DNA from: Streptomyces sp. ISL-36
GTDB taxonomy: Bacteria > Actinomycetota > Actinomycetes > Streptomycetales > Streptomycetaceae
Reading direction: 5' to 3'
Assembly: GCF_018614205.1 (NCBI RefSeq)
Contig: NZ_JAGGOS010000083.1
Location: forward strand, 1 to 34,282
Length of the DNA stretch: 34,282 nt
Shown here: positions 6,682 to 14,731 of the stretch, piece after piece
Position numbering within the stretch: the first letter of the stretch is position 1
Layout: the number at the start of each line of letters is the position of its first letter
Notes under the pieces: generated by a model
Told to the model about the DNA's origin: nothing
Seen by the model: only the letters and a program-made list of their open reading frames with translations
Databases searched by the model: none
Program-made: the position numbers and the translations under genes

Positions 6682-7769
6682 CAGAGGATCACCACCGAGC
6701 GCAGGACGTCGCCCTCGTGCATACGGGCGAAGGCCTTCTCGACGTCGCCGAGTCCGATGGTCTCGGTGACGAACGCTCCGAGGTCGATGCGGCCCTGCTG
6801 GTGCAGGTCGATGAGCATCGGGAAGTCCCGGGAGGGCAGACAGTCGCCGTACCAGGAGGATTTGAGCGCGCCGCCGCGGCCGAAGACGTCGAGGAGCGGG
6901 AGTTCGAGCTTCATCTCGGGGGTGGGGACACCGACGAGGACGACGGTGCCGGCGAGGTCGCGGGCGTAGAACGCCTGCTGGTACGTCTCCGGGCGGCCGA
7001 CGGCCTCGATGACGACGTCGGCACCGAAGCCGCCGGTGAGCTCGCGGACGGCCTCGACGGGGTCGGCGGAGCGGGAGTTGACCGTGTGGGTGGCGCCCAT
7101 CGCCCGGGCGGTCTCCAGCTTGCGGTCGTCGATGTCGACGGCGATGATCCGGGCGGCGCCCGCCAGGCGGGAGCCCACGATCGCCGCGTCGCCGACGCCG
7201 CCGCAGCCGATGACGGCGACGGTGTCGCCGCGGCCGACGTTACCGGTGTTGATCGCGGCGCCGATGCCGGCCATGACGCCGCAGCCGAGGAGTCCGGCGA
7301 CCTCCGGGGCGACGGACGGGTCGACCTTGGTGCACTGGCCCGCGGCGACCAGGGTCTTCTCGGCGAAGGCGCCGATGCCGAGGGCCGGGGAGAGCTCCTG
7401 GCCGGTGGAGGCCAGCGTCATCTTCTGCTGTGCGTTGTGGGTGTCGAAGCAGTACCAGGGACGGCCGCGCAGGCAGGCCCGGCAGGTGCCGCAGACCGCA
7501 CGCCAGTTGAGGATCACGAAGTCGCCGGGGGCGACATCGGTGACACCGGCGCCGACCGACTCGACGACGCCCGCCGCCTCGTGGCCGAGGAGGAAGGGGA
7601 AGTCGTCGTTGATCCCGCCCTGTTTGTAGTGGAGGTCGGTGTGGCAGACCCCGCACGCCTGGATCTTCACCACGGCCTCGCCCGGGCCCGGGTCGGGGAT
7701 CACGATCGTCTCGACCCGTACGGGCTCGTTCCTGCCGGGGGCGATGACCCCCTGGACTTGCTGCGGCAT
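6681..7769 (-). CDS. mscR: S-(hydroxymethyl)mycothiol dehydrogenase / S-nitrosomycothiol reductase
   Basis: A 362-residue zinc-dependent medium-chain dehydrogenase. MscR oxidises the formaldehyde-mycothiol adduct and reduces S-nitrosomycothiol, the actinobacterial counterpart of class III alcohol dehydrogenase. Catalytic zinc ligands are visible in CGVCHTDLH (Cys42) and LGHEAAG (His63/Glu64); the structural zinc lobe is Cys93, Cys96, Cys99 and Cys107 (CGTCRACLRGRPWYC). The Rossmann motif is IGCGGVGDAA. Stretches such as FVILNWRAVCG, GALKSSWYGDCLPSRDFP and FYARDLAGTVVLVGVPTP agree closely with the M. tuberculosis protein as I recall it. The start follows an AAGGAAGGGG ribosome site. It is the first gene of a two-gene operon with the MBL hydrolase. 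Confidence 0.93.
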   Translation of the reverse strand: MPQQVQGVIAPGRNEPVRVETIVIPDPGPGEAVVKIQACGVCHTDLHYKQGGINDDFPFLLGHEAAGVVESVGAGVTDVAPGDFVILNWRAVCGTCRACLRGRPWYCFDTHNAQQKMTLASTGQELSPALGIGAFAEKTLVAAGQCTKVDPSVAPEVAGLLGCGVMAGIGAAINTGNVGRGDTVAVIGCGGVGDAAIVGSRLAGAARIIAVDIDDRKLETARAMGATHTVNSRSADPVEAVRELTGGFGADVVIEAVGRPETYQQAFYARDLAGTVVLVGVPTPEMKLELPLLDVFGRGGALKSSWYGDCLPSRDFPMLIDLHQQGRIDLGAFVTETIGLGDVEKAFARMHEGDVLRSVVIL

Positions 7770-7823
7770 GCTGACGCCCCTTCCTTGTAAGGCTCTTGAG
7801 TACCACTATCTCCTGACCATGAG

Positions 7824-7860
7824 CGAGACCCCCCGCAGATCACGCCTGCGGGGGGTCTCG
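7824..7860 (-). terminator. Terminator after the ansP-type permease gene
   Basis: A perfect 15-bp stem (7824-7838 with 7846-7860) with a 7-nt loop lies 22 bp past the permease stop and before mscR on the same strand. It separates the two transcription units. Confidence 0.87.
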
Positions 7861-7881
7861 GATCGAACCGGCTTACGGATG

Positions 7882-9351
7882 TCAGTCCTTGTGCGAGGCC
7901 TCGGTCGCGCGGACCCGCTTGCGGACCAGGAACCAGCCGGCCACCAGCATGACCGCGATGAGCGGGAGGCAGGCGACGGTGGTGCGGCCGATGCCGCCGT
8001 CCATCCACATGAGGACCACGACGGAGGCGAGGAAGCCGAGGGTCACGATCTGGGTGTACGGAGCCCAGGGCAGGTTGTACGAGGGACGGGTGACCCGGCC
8101 CTCCTTGGAGCGGCGGTAGAACAGCAGCGAGCAGACCATGATCATGGCCCAGGTGCCGAGGATGCCGATGGAGGCGAAGTTCAGCACCAGCTCGAAGGCC
8201 TCACCCGGCATGAGGAAGTTGAGCACGACGCCGAGGACGCCGAATCCGGCGGTGAGCAGGATGCCGCCGTAGGGGACGCCTCCCTTGTTCATGACGCCGG
8301 TGAACTTGGGCGCGGAGCCGGCCAGCGACATCGAGCGCAGGATGCGGCCGGTGGAGTACAGGCCGGAGTTCAGGCTGGAGAGCGCGGCCGTGAGGACGAC
8401 CAGGTTCATGACGCCGGCGCCGCCCGGGATGCCGAGCTTGTCGAAGACGGTGACGAAGGGGCTCTGGTCGCCGGAGTAGGCGGTGTACGGCAGCAGCAAG
8501 GCGAGCAGGACCACCGAGCCGACGTAGAAGAGACCCACGCGCCACATGATCGAGTTGATCGCCTTCGGCATGATCTTCTCGGGGTTCTCGGTCTCACCGG
8601 CGGCGACGCCGCACAGCTCGACGGAGGCGTAGGCGAAGACGACGCCCTGGACGAGGAGCAGCATCGGCATGACGCCGCTGGGGAAGATGCCGCCGTTGTC
8701 GGTGATGGTGGCGAGGCCCGGGGTGTGGCCGCCGATCTCGTGCTCGGTGACGACGAGGAAGATGCCGATCAGCATGAAGGCGACGAGGGCGCCGACCTTG
8801 ATGATCGCGAACCAGAACTCCATCTCGCCGAAGTACTTCACCGAGATGAGGTTGGCGGCGAGGACGACCGCGAGGGCGATCAGCGCCAGGATCCACTGCG
8901 GGACGTCGCTGAACATGGCCCAGAAGTGGGCGTAGGTGGCGGCCGCGGTGATGTCGGCGATGGCGGTGGTCGACCAGTTGAGGAAGTAGAGCCAGCCGGC
9001 CGTGTAGGCGCCCTTCTCGCCCATGAACTCACGGGCGTACGAGACGAAGGCGCCGGAGGACGGGCGGTACAGGACCAGCTCGCCCAGGGCCCGGACCACG
9101 AAGAAGGCGAAGACGCCGCAGACCGCGTAGGCGATGAAGAGGGACGGTCCGGCGTTGGCCATGCGGCCACCGGCGCCGAGGAAGAGGCCGGTGCCGATCG
9201 CGCCACCGATGGCGATCATGTTGATGTGCCGGGACTTCAGGTCCTTGCGGTACCCGGCGTCACCGGCGTCGACGTGGGGGGTGTCGGACGCCACGGACGC
9301 CGGGGGCGTGGCGGACAGCGTGTCGGCCGCAGGGGAGGTGCGGTCACTCAT
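7882..9351 (-). CDS. ansP: L-asparagine permease, APC superfamily
   Basis: A 489-residue inner-membrane amino acid:proton symporter with about 12 membrane segments. After a hydrophilic N-terminus the family core begins YRKDLKSRHINMIAIGGAIGTGLFLGAG, with the unwound helix-1 GAIGTGLFLG signature. Further matches to AnsP are RALGELVLYRPSSGAFVSYAREF, MEFWFAIIKV, QGVVFAYASVELCG, TENPEKIMPKAINSIMWR and LTAALSSLNSGLYSTGRILRSM. These agree closely with enterobacterial AnsP as I remember it, so asparagine is the best substrate guess; a related GABA or aromatic permease cannot be excluded. The ATG at 9351 was chosen because the 37 preceding in-frame residues are not permease-like. It is monocistronic. 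Confidence 0.9.
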   Translation of the reverse strand: MSDRTSPAADTLSATPPASVASDTPHVDAGDAGYRKDLKSRHINMIAIGGAIGTGLFLGAGGRMANAGPSLFIAYAVCGVFAFFVVRALGELVLYRPSSGAFVSYAREFMGEKGAYTAGWLYFLNWSTTAIADITAAATYAHFWAMFSDVPQWILALIALAVVLAANLISVKYFGEMEFWFAIIKVGALVAFMLIGIFLVVTEHEIGGHTPGLATITDNGGIFPSGVMPMLLLVQGVVFAYASVELCGVAAGETENPEKIMPKAINSIMWRVGLFYVGSVVLLALLLPYTAYSGDQSPFVTVFDKLGIPGGAGVMNLVVLTAALSSLNSGLYSTGRILRSMSLAGSAPKFTGVMNKGGVPYGGILLTAGFGVLGVVLNFLMPGEAFELVLNFASIGILGTWAMIMVCSLLFYRRSKEGRVTRPSYNLPWAPYTQIVTLGFLASVVVLMWMDGGIGRTTVACLPLIAVMLVAGWFLVRKRVRATEASHKD

Positions 9352-9493
9352 GGAGTTGTTCGCCTTCGTGAGGGGGGAGGGTCTGTGCGGTACCCGGCCG
9401 CGCGCGTGGAGGTCTTCCACAGCACGGCCGTCGCACATCCTCACGGCAAGGTGGGGTTCCAAGCTGTGGCCAATGTCACTGAACGCCCTTATT

Positions 9494-9510
9494 TGAGCTA
9501 ATTCTGAGCT
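9494..9510. promoter_or_regulatory. Candidate regulator site upstream of ansP: TGAGCT direct repeat at 11-bp spacing
   Basis: TGAGCT occurs at 9494 and 9505, one helical turn apart, in an AT-rich patch about 150 bp upstream of the permease start. A nearby minus-strand sequence (TTCAC, 6 nt, GTAAG) weakly resembles a GlnR box. No regulator can be assigned. Confidence 0.25.
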
Positions 9511-9531
9511 TACGCAAGGGTGAACAGGGAC

Positions 9532-10233
9532 TTACGGCGCGAGGACGTCCAGCTCCTTGAGGGCGCCGACCGCGATCTGGCGGGTCAGCTCCTCGGCGCG
9601 TACCGCGTCCTTCTCCCGTACCGCCTCGGCGACCTGCACATGGAGGGTGACGGCGGCCGGGTCGGGATCCTCGAACATCACCTGGTGGTGCGTACGGCCC
9701 GTGAGCACCTCCGCGACCACGTCGCCGAGGCGGGCGAACATCTCGTTCCCCGAGGCGTTGAGGACGACCCGGTGGAAGGCGATGTCGTGGACGAGGTACG
9801 CCTCCAGCTGCCGGCCGCGCGAGGTGGCGACCATGCCGAGGGCCTGCTCGGTCAGCTCGCGGCACTGCTCGGGGGTGGCGTGGACGGCGGCGAGACCGGC
9901 CGCGACCGGCTCGACCGCGGAGCGCAGCACCGTCAGCGAGCGCAGCTGACGGGGGCGGTCGGCGCCGGCCAGGCGCCAGCGGATGACCTGGGGGTCGTAC
10001 ACGTTCCACCGCTCCGTCGGCAGCACGATCACGCCGACCCGGCGGCGGGACTCGACCAGGTGCATGGACTCCAGGACGCGGACGACCTCGCGGACGACCG
10101 TCCGGGAGACGTCGAAGCGCTGGGACAGCTCGTCCGTGCGGAGCACGCTGCCGGGTGGGTACTCCCCCGCGGTGATCGCGAGACCCAGGGTGGCGAGGAC
10201 GTGCGGATGGAGCCCCTGGGCCGGTGTCGTCAT
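9532..10233 (-). CDS. gntR: GntR-family (FadR/FCD subfamily) repressor of the gluconate genes
   Basis: A 233-residue transcription factor. The N-terminal winged helix is visible as GEYPPGSVLRTDELSQRFDVSRTVVREVVRVLESMHLVESRRRVGVIVL (about 22-72), the classic GntR signature. The C-terminal all-helical FCD ligand domain carries the metal/ligand residues in AYLVHDIAFHRVVLNASGN and TRTHHQVMF-like helices. It is transcribed divergently from gntK-gntP with 138 bp between, the usual arrangement for a repressor that senses gluconate or 6-phosphogluconate and controls both directions. The ATG at 10233 gives a standard N-terminus about 20 residues before the DNA-binding domain. Confidence 0.9.
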   Translation of the reverse strand: MTTPAQGLHPHVLATLGLAITAGEYPPGSVLRTDELSQRFDVSRTVVREVVRVLESMHLVESRRRVGVIVLPTERWNVYDPQVIRWRLAGADRPRQLRSLTVLRSAVEPVAAGLAAVHATPEQCRELTEQALGMVATSRGRQLEAYLVHDIAFHRVVLNASGNEMFARLGDVVAEVLTGRTHHQVMFEDPDPAAVTLHVQVAEAVREKDAVRAEELTRQIAVGALKELDVLAP

Positions 10234-10269
10234 GGGGCTCAGCCTATGTGGGAGCGGAGATCGGGAACA

Positions 10270-10290
10270 AAAAGTATGACTTTTATGTCA
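10270..10290. promoter_or_regulatory. Candidate GntR operator between gntR and gntK
   Basis: Two overlapping inverted repeats sit in an AT-rich island: AAAAGT-ATG-ACTTTT (10270-10284) and TGAC-TTTTAT-GTCA (10277-10290). A third palindrome, ACCCA-A-TGGGT, lies at 10311-10321. All lie within the divergent promoter region, as expected for an operator of the neighbouring repressor. Confidence 0.45.
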
Positions 10291-10371
10291 CAGGCTCTTG
10301 AATACGTCGTACCCAATGGGTTTCATGAGCGCGACGGAATCGATGTCGAAGAAGACAGCGAGGCACCACCC

Positions 10372-10896
10372 ATGAGCACCACCCCCCGGACGGCACCCCA
10401 GGTCGTCGTCGTGATGGGCGTCGCCGGCACCGGCAAGACGACCATCGGTCCGCTGGTCGCCGAGGCCCTCGGCGTCCCGTACGCCGAGGGCGACGACTTC
10501 CATCCGGCGGCGAACGTCGCCAAGATGTCGGCCGGCATCCCGCTGGACGACGCCGACCGCGGGCCCTGGCTCGACGCGATCGGGCGCTGGGCGCACGGCC
10601 GGGCCGGACTCGGCGGTGTGGTGAGCAGCTCCGCGCTGAAGCGGATCTACCGGGACCGGCTGCGGGCCGCCGCCCCGGGCGTGGTCTTCCTCCATCTGAC
10701 CGGCGACCGCGAGCTGATCGAGAGGCGCATGGCCGAGCGCAAGGGGCACTTCATGCCGACCGCGCTGCTCGATTCGCAGTTCGCCACCCTGCAGCCTCTG
10801 CAGGACGACGAGGCCGGCGTCGCCGTCGATGTCTCCGGCACCCCCGAGGAGATCGCCGAACGGGCCGCCGCCGCGCTGCGCCGGCTCACCGGCTGA
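10372..10896 (+). CDS. gntK: Gluconokinase
   Basis: A 174-residue P-loop kinase that phosphorylates gluconate to 6-phosphogluconate with ATP, feeding the pentose phosphate pathway. The Walker A GVAGTGKT lies at 16-23. Diagnostic family stretches follow: EGDDFHPAANVAKMSAGIPL (substrate and Mg binding), DDADRGPWL, SSSALKRIYRDRLR and RKGHFMPTALLDSQFATLQPL. Length is normal for the family. The ATG at 10372 is preceded by GAGG 8 nt upstream; longer in-frame readings cross the promoter region and are not used. It forms an operon with gntP, with an unusual tandem repeat tract filling the 214-bp gap. Likely repressed by the divergent GntR. Confidence 0.95.
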   Translation: MSTTPRTAPQVVVVMGVAGTGKTTIGPLVAEALGVPYAEGDDFHPAANVAKMSAGIPLDDADRGPWLDAIGRWAHGRAGLGGVVSSSALKRIYRDRLRAAAPGVVFLHLTGDRELIERRMAERKGHFMPTALLDSQFATLQPLQDDEAGVAVDVSGTPEEIAERAAAALRRLTG

Positions 10897-11046
10897 TCTC
10901 CGTACCGCTCGACCGCCGTACCGCTCGACCGCCGTACCGCTGATCTTCGTACCGCTCGACCGCCGTACCGCTGATCTTCGTACCGCTGATCTTCGTACCG
11001 GCGGCTGATCTCCGTACCGGCGGCTGATCTCCGTACCGCTGATCTC
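10893..11046 (+). repeat. 15/16-bp tandem repeat array starting in the gntK stop codon
   Basis: Nine copies of a unit ending CGTACCG occur at intervals of 15, 16 or 19 bp. Two unit types alternate: CTGATCTYCGTACCG (15 bp, containing the gntK stop TGA in the first copy) and CTCGACCGCCGTACCG (16 bp). Two late copies carry an extra GCGG. The tract lies inside the gntK-gntP transcript. Confidence 0.92.
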
Positions 11047-11110
11047 TCCACCCGGGGACTCCCCGGTACTGCTTCTCCCCCTGCCCCCACCCGTCCCTTA
11101 AGGAACCACC

Positions 11111-12508
11111 GTGACCAGTCTCAGCGCCGAGATGCTGGCAGCGGACGCCGTCGAGCCGATCACCTCGGCCGGCAACGCCCAGCTCGGCATCGCCGTGCTC
11201 GCGGGCATCGCCGTCATCGTCCTGCTCATCACCAAGTTCAAGCTGCACGCCTTCCTGGCGCTGACCATCGGGTCGCTCGCCCTGGGCGCGTTCGCCGGGG
11301 CGCCGCTCGCGGCGACCATCGACTCGTTCACCACCGGCCTCGGCAAGACCGTCGCCGGTGTGGGTGTGCTGATCGCGCTCGGCGCGATCCTCGGCAAGCT
11401 GCTCGCCGACTCCGGCGGCGCGGACCAGATCGTGGACACGATCCTCGCCAAGGCGAGCGGCCGGTCCATGCCCTGGGCCATGGTGCTGATCGCCTCCGTC
11501 ATCGGCCTGCCGCTCTTCTTCGAGGTCGGCATCGTGCTGCTGATCCCGGTGGTCCTCCTGGTGGCCAAGCGCGGCAACTACTCGCTGATGCGGATCGGCA
11601 TCCCCGCGCTCGCCGGCCTGTCGGTGATGCACGGGCTGATCCCGCCGCACCCCGGCCCGCTGGTCGCCATCGACGCGCTCGGCGCCAACCTCGGCGTCAC
11701 GCTCGCGCTGGGTGTCCTCGTCGCCATCCCGACCGTGATCATCGCCGGTCCGCTGTTCTCCCGGTACGCCGCCCGCTGGGTGGACATCCCCGCCCCCGAG
11801 AACATGATCCCGGCGCGCCCCTCGGAGGACCTGGACAAGCGCCCCGGCTTCGTCGCGACCGTCTCCACCGTGCTGCTGCCGGTCGTTTTGATGCTGGTCA
11901 AGGCGCTGGTCGACATCGTCGTGGACAACCCGGACAACGGTCTGCAGAAGGTCACCGACGTCATAGGCTCACCGCTGATCGCGCTACTCGCGGCCGTGAT
12001 CGTCGGTCTGTTCACGCTGGGCCGCGCGGCCGGCTTCACCAAGCAGCGTCTCTCCTCGACCGTCGAGAAGTCCCTGGCCCCGATCGCGGGCGTGCTGATG
12101 ATCGTCGGTGCGGGCGGCGGCTTCAAGCAGACGCTGATCGATGTCGGCGTGGGCCAGATGATCCTGGACTTCTCCAAGAACTGGTCGATCCCGGCTCTGC
12201 TGCTCGCCTGGCTCATCGCGGTGGCCATCCGGCTCGCGACGGGTTCGGCGACGGTGGCGACGATCTCGGCCGCCGGTCTGGTCGCCCCGCTCGCCGAGGG
12301 CATGGGCACGAGCGAGACGGCTCTGCTGGTGCTGGCGATCGGCGCCGGATCACTCTTCTTCAGCCATGTGAACGACGCCGGGTTCTGGCTGGTCAAGGAG
12401 TACTTCGGGATGAACGTCGGCCAGACGATCAAGACCTGGTCGGTGATGGAGACGATCATCTCGGTCGTCGGGATCGTCTTCGTCCTGCTGCTGTCCCTGG
12501 TGTTGTAG
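11111..12508 (+). CDS. gntP: Gluconate:H+ symporter, GntP family
   Basis: A 465-residue membrane transporter with about 12-14 hydrophobic segments that imports gluconate for GntK. Family stretches include AGIAVIVLLITKFKLHAFLALTIGSLALG, LGAILGKLLADSGGADQIVDTI, GLPLFFEVGIVLLIPVV, HGLIPPHPGPLVA, VGAGGGFKQTLIDVGVG and LFFSHVNDAGFWLVKEYFGM, all typical of GntP/GntT. The GTG start at 11111 follows TTAAGGA about 8 nt upstream. It is the second gene of the gnt operon. A large inverted repeat begins 21 bp after the stop. Confidence 0.94.
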   Translation: MTSLSAEMLAADAVEPITSAGNAQLGIAVLAGIAVIVLLITKFKLHAFLALTIGSLALGAFAGAPLAATIDSFTTGLGKTVAGVGVLIALGAILGKLLADSGGADQIVDTILAKASGRSMPWAMVLIASVIGLPLFFEVGIVLLIPVVLLVAKRGNYSLMRIGIPALAGLSVMHGLIPPHPGPLVAIDALGANLGVTLALGVLVAIPTVIIAGPLFSRYAARWVDIPAPENMIPARPSEDLDKRPGFVATVSTVLLPVVLMLVKALVDIVVDNPDNGLQKVTDVIGSPLIALLAAVIVGLFTLGRAAGFTKQRLSSTVEKSLAPIAGVLMIVGAGGGFKQTLIDVGVGQMILDFSKNWSIPALLLAWLIAVAIRLATGSATVATISAAGLVAPLAEGMGTSETALLVLAIGAGSLFFSHVNDAGFWLVKEYFGMNVGQTIKTWSVMETIISVVGIVFVLLLSLVL

Positions 12509-12529
12509 CCCGCACGGGATATCCGCGGC

Positions 12530-12574
12530 GAGGGCCGGTCGTGGCTGACAGACTGTCGGTCATGACCGGCCCTC
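12530..12574 (+). terminator. Hairpin between gntP and the ASCH gene, overlapping the ASCH start
   Basis: A perfect 11-bp inverted repeat (12530-12540 with 12564-12574) encloses a smaller one, GACAG-A-CTGTC. It could terminate gntP. Because the 3' arm contains part of the ASCH start codon region, it could also block ASCH translation on read-through RNA. Confidence 0.55.
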
Positions 12575-12993
12575 ACGCGCTCAAGCCGTTTCTGCTCGCT
12601 TTCCCCGGACCGCTGCGCGACCAGCTCGTCGCCGCCGTGCTGTCCGGCGAGAAGACCTCCACGACCGGACTGCTCGCCGAGTGGGAGGTGGAGCGGGAGG
12701 AGCTGCCCGAGGTGGGCGAGCGCTCGGCGCTCATCGACTCCGACGGGCGCGAGGTCGCCGTCGTCGAGACGACGGAGGTACGGGTCCTGCCGCTCGGCGA
12801 CGTCGACCTCCGGCACGCGCTCGACGAGGGCGAGGGATACACCTCGGTCGCCCAGTGGCGGGCGACCCACGAGCGCTTCTGGCACAGCGAGGAGATGCGG
12901 GAGGGGCTTGGCGACCCGCACTTCACGGTCGACGACTCGACCGTGGTGGTGGCGGAGCGCTTCCGGGTGGTGGAAGTGCTGCCGGCTCCCTGA
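12562..12993 (+). CDS. ASCH domain protein
   Basis: A 143-residue protein with the compact beta-barrel ASCH fold, related to PUA and proposed to bind RNA; some bacterial members are amidohydrolases acting on N4-acetylcytidine. Matching stretches are FPGPLRDQLVAAVLSGEKTSTTGLLAEWEVE (family GxKTxTxR-like signature), GERSALIDSDGREVAVVETTEV, the acidic turn DEGEGYTSVAQWRATHERFW, and STVVVAERFRVVE at the end. The ATG at 12562 begins MTGPHALKPF; a GTG at 12541 would add seven residues. No good ribosome site is seen for either, and the start lies in a hairpin. The substrate is unknown. Confidence 0.85.
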   Translation: MTGPHALKPFLLAFPGPLRDQLVAAVLSGEKTSTTGLLAEWEVEREELPEVGERSALIDSDGREVAVVETTEVRVLPLGDVDLRHALDEGEGYTSVAQWRATHERFWHSEEMREGLGDPHFTVDDSTVVVAERFRVVEVLPAP

Positions 12994-13007
12994 GAGGGAG
13001 GACGGAC

Positions 13008-13098
13008 GACGGGTCGTCAGGACACCGCCTGCGCCGCGGCCCGGCCCGCCGCAGACGGGTCGTCAGGACACCGCCTGCGCCGCCGCCCGGCCCGCCGC
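13008..13098. repeat. 46-bp tandem duplication of the 3' end of the FAD dehydrogenase gene
   Basis: The sequence at 13054-13098, which holds the last codons and stop (13063-13065) of the minus-strand dehydrogenase, is repeated at 13008-13053 with one internal mismatch. The distal copy is therefore a second, unused copy of the gene's final codons and stop. Confidence 0.93.
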
Positions 13099-14721
13099 GC
13101 GGCCCGAGAAGATGCAGCCGCCGAGGAAGGTGCCCTCCAGGGACCGGTAGCCGTGGACCCCGCCGCCGCCGAAGCCGGCCGCCTCGCCCGCCGCGTACAC
13201 CCCGGGCAGCGGCTCCCCGGCCTCGGTCAGGACGCGGGAGGACAGGTCCGTCTCCAGGCCGCCGAGCGATTTCCGCGTGAGGATGTTGAGGCGTACGGCG
13301 ATCAGCGGGCCGGCCTTGGGGTCCAGGATCCGGTGCGGGGCCGCCGTACGGATCAGCTTGTCGCCCAGGTAGGTGCGGGCGCCTCGGATCGCGGTGATCT
13401 GGAGGTCCTTGGTGAAGGGGTTCGCGATCTCGCGGTCCCGGGCGGTGATCTCGCGGCGCAGTCCGGCCTCGTCGAGAAGCGGCTCGTCGGTCAGTGCGTT
13501 CATGCCCCGGACCAGTGCGGAGAGGTCCTTCTCGACGACGAAGTCCACGCCCTTGTCCATGAACGCCTTCACCGGGCCCGGCACGTCCGCCCTGGCCCGG
13601 CCGATGACGTCCCGGATCGACTTGCCGGTCAGGTCGGGGTTCTGTTCCGAGCCGGAGAGCGCGAACTCCTTGCCGATGATCCGCTGGTCGAGCACGAACC
13701 AGGTGTGGTCGTAGCCGGTCCGCATGATGTGTTCGAGGGTGCCGAGGGTGTCGAAGCCGGGGAAGAGCGGGACGGGCAGCCGCCGGCCGCGGGCATCCAG
13801 CCAGAGCGAGGACGGGCCGGGCAGGATGCGGATGCCGTGCCGGGCCCAGATCGGGTTCCAGTTCTCGATGCCCTCGGTGTAGTGCCACATCCGGTCGCGG
13901 TTGATGTGGCGCGCGCCGGCCGCCTCCGCGATGCCGAGCATGAGTCCGTCGACATGGGCGGGCACACCGGAGAGCATCTTCGTCGGCGGGGTGCCGAGCC
14001 GGTCCGGCCACTGCGCGCGGACGAGATCGTGATTTCCGCCGATCCCGCCCGAGGTGACGATCACGGCCTGGGCGCGGTAGGCGAAGGCGCCGGTCACCTC
14101 GCGGCTGCTCGCGGTGCCGCGTTCGGCGGTCGAGGGTTCCAGGATCTCGCCGCTGACGGTGTCGACGGCGCCGGCGGTACGGCCGAGGGCGGTCACCCGG
14201 TGCCGGAAGCGCAGCTGGACCCGGCCGGCGGCGACGCCCTCGCGGACCCGGCGTTCGAAGGGGGCGACGATGCCGGGGCCGGTGCCCCAGGTGATGTGGA
14301 AGCGGGGCACGGAGTTGCCGTGCCCGTTCGCGTCGTACCCGCCGCGCTCGGCCCAGCCGACCACGGGGAAGAACCGGACGCCGCGCGCGTGCAGCCAGGA
14401 GCGCTTCTCGCCGGCCGCGAAGTCGACGTACGCCTCCGCCCAGCGCCGCGGCCAGCGGTCCTCCTCCTCGCGGTCGAATCCCGCCGTGCCGAGCCAGTCC
14501 TGCAGGGCGAGGGCGTGACTGTCCTTGATCCGCATCCGGCGCTGCTCGGGCGAGTCGACGAGGAAGAGCCCGCCGAAGGACCAGTGCGCCTGGCCTCCGA
14601 GGGACTGCTCGGGCTCCTGGTCGAGCAGGATCACGCTCCGTCCGGCGTCGACCAGCTCGGCGGTGGCCACGAGCCCGGCGAGGCCGGCTCCGATCACGAT
14701 CACATCAGCGTCGTACGACAT
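13063..14721 (-). CDS. FAD-binding dehydrogenase of the fumarate reductase/3-ketosteroid dehydrogenase superfamily (Rv0785-like)
   Basis: A 552-residue flavoprotein. The N-terminal Rossmann motif is DVIVIGAGLAGLVATAELVDAGRSVILLDQEP, followed by GGQAHWSFGGLFLVDSPEQRRMRIKDS. A second FAD-binding segment ends the protein: GVYAAGEAAGFGGGGVHGYRSLEGTFLGGCIFSGRAAG. The middle has RVQLRFRHRVTAL and VIVTSGGIGGNHDLVR. The sequence resembles mycobacterial Rv0785 and the wider KstD/flavocytochrome c group; whether it desaturates a steroid A-ring is unproved. It is divergent from the TetR-hydroxysteroid dehydrogenase operon, which supports a role in steroid or terpenoid metabolism. A 46-bp piece of its 3' end is duplicated just downstream. 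Confidence 0.88.
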   Translation of the reverse strand: MSYDADVIVIGAGLAGLVATAELVDAGRSVILLDQEPEQSLGGQAHWSFGGLFLVDSPEQRRMRIKDSHALALQDWLGTAGFDREEEDRWPRRWAEAYVDFAAGEKRSWLHARGVRFFPVVGWAERGGYDANGHGNSVPRFHITWGTGPGIVAPFERRVREGVAAGRVQLRFRHRVTALGRTAGAVDTVSGEILEPSTAERGTASSREVTGAFAYRAQAVIVTSGGIGGNHDLVRAQWPDRLGTPPTKMLSGVPAHVDGLMLGIAEAAGARHINRDRMWHYTEGIENWNPIWARHGIRILPGPSSLWLDARGRRLPVPLFPGFDTLGTLEHIMRTGYDHTWFVLDQRIIGKEFALSGSEQNPDLTGKSIRDVIGRARADVPGPVKAFMDKGVDFVVEKDLSALVRGMNALTDEPLLDEAGLRREITARDREIANPFTKDLQITAIRGARTYLGDKLIRTAAPHRILDPKAGPLIAVRLNILTRKSLGGLETDLSSRVLTEAGEPLPGVYAAGEAAGFGGGGVHGYRSLEGTFLGGCIFSGRAAGRAAAQAVS

Positions 14722-14731
14722 GACCGAATCT

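Noticed and set aside
7639..9501. A 620-codon plus-strand frame rich in Asp/Glu/Gly/His
   Set aside because: It is the antisense of the AnsP-type permease, whose motifs are unmistakable; the composition is typical of a shadow frame.
10893..11046. CRISPR array between gntK and gntP
   Set aside because: The 15-16-bp units abut without unique spacers, and there are no cas genes.
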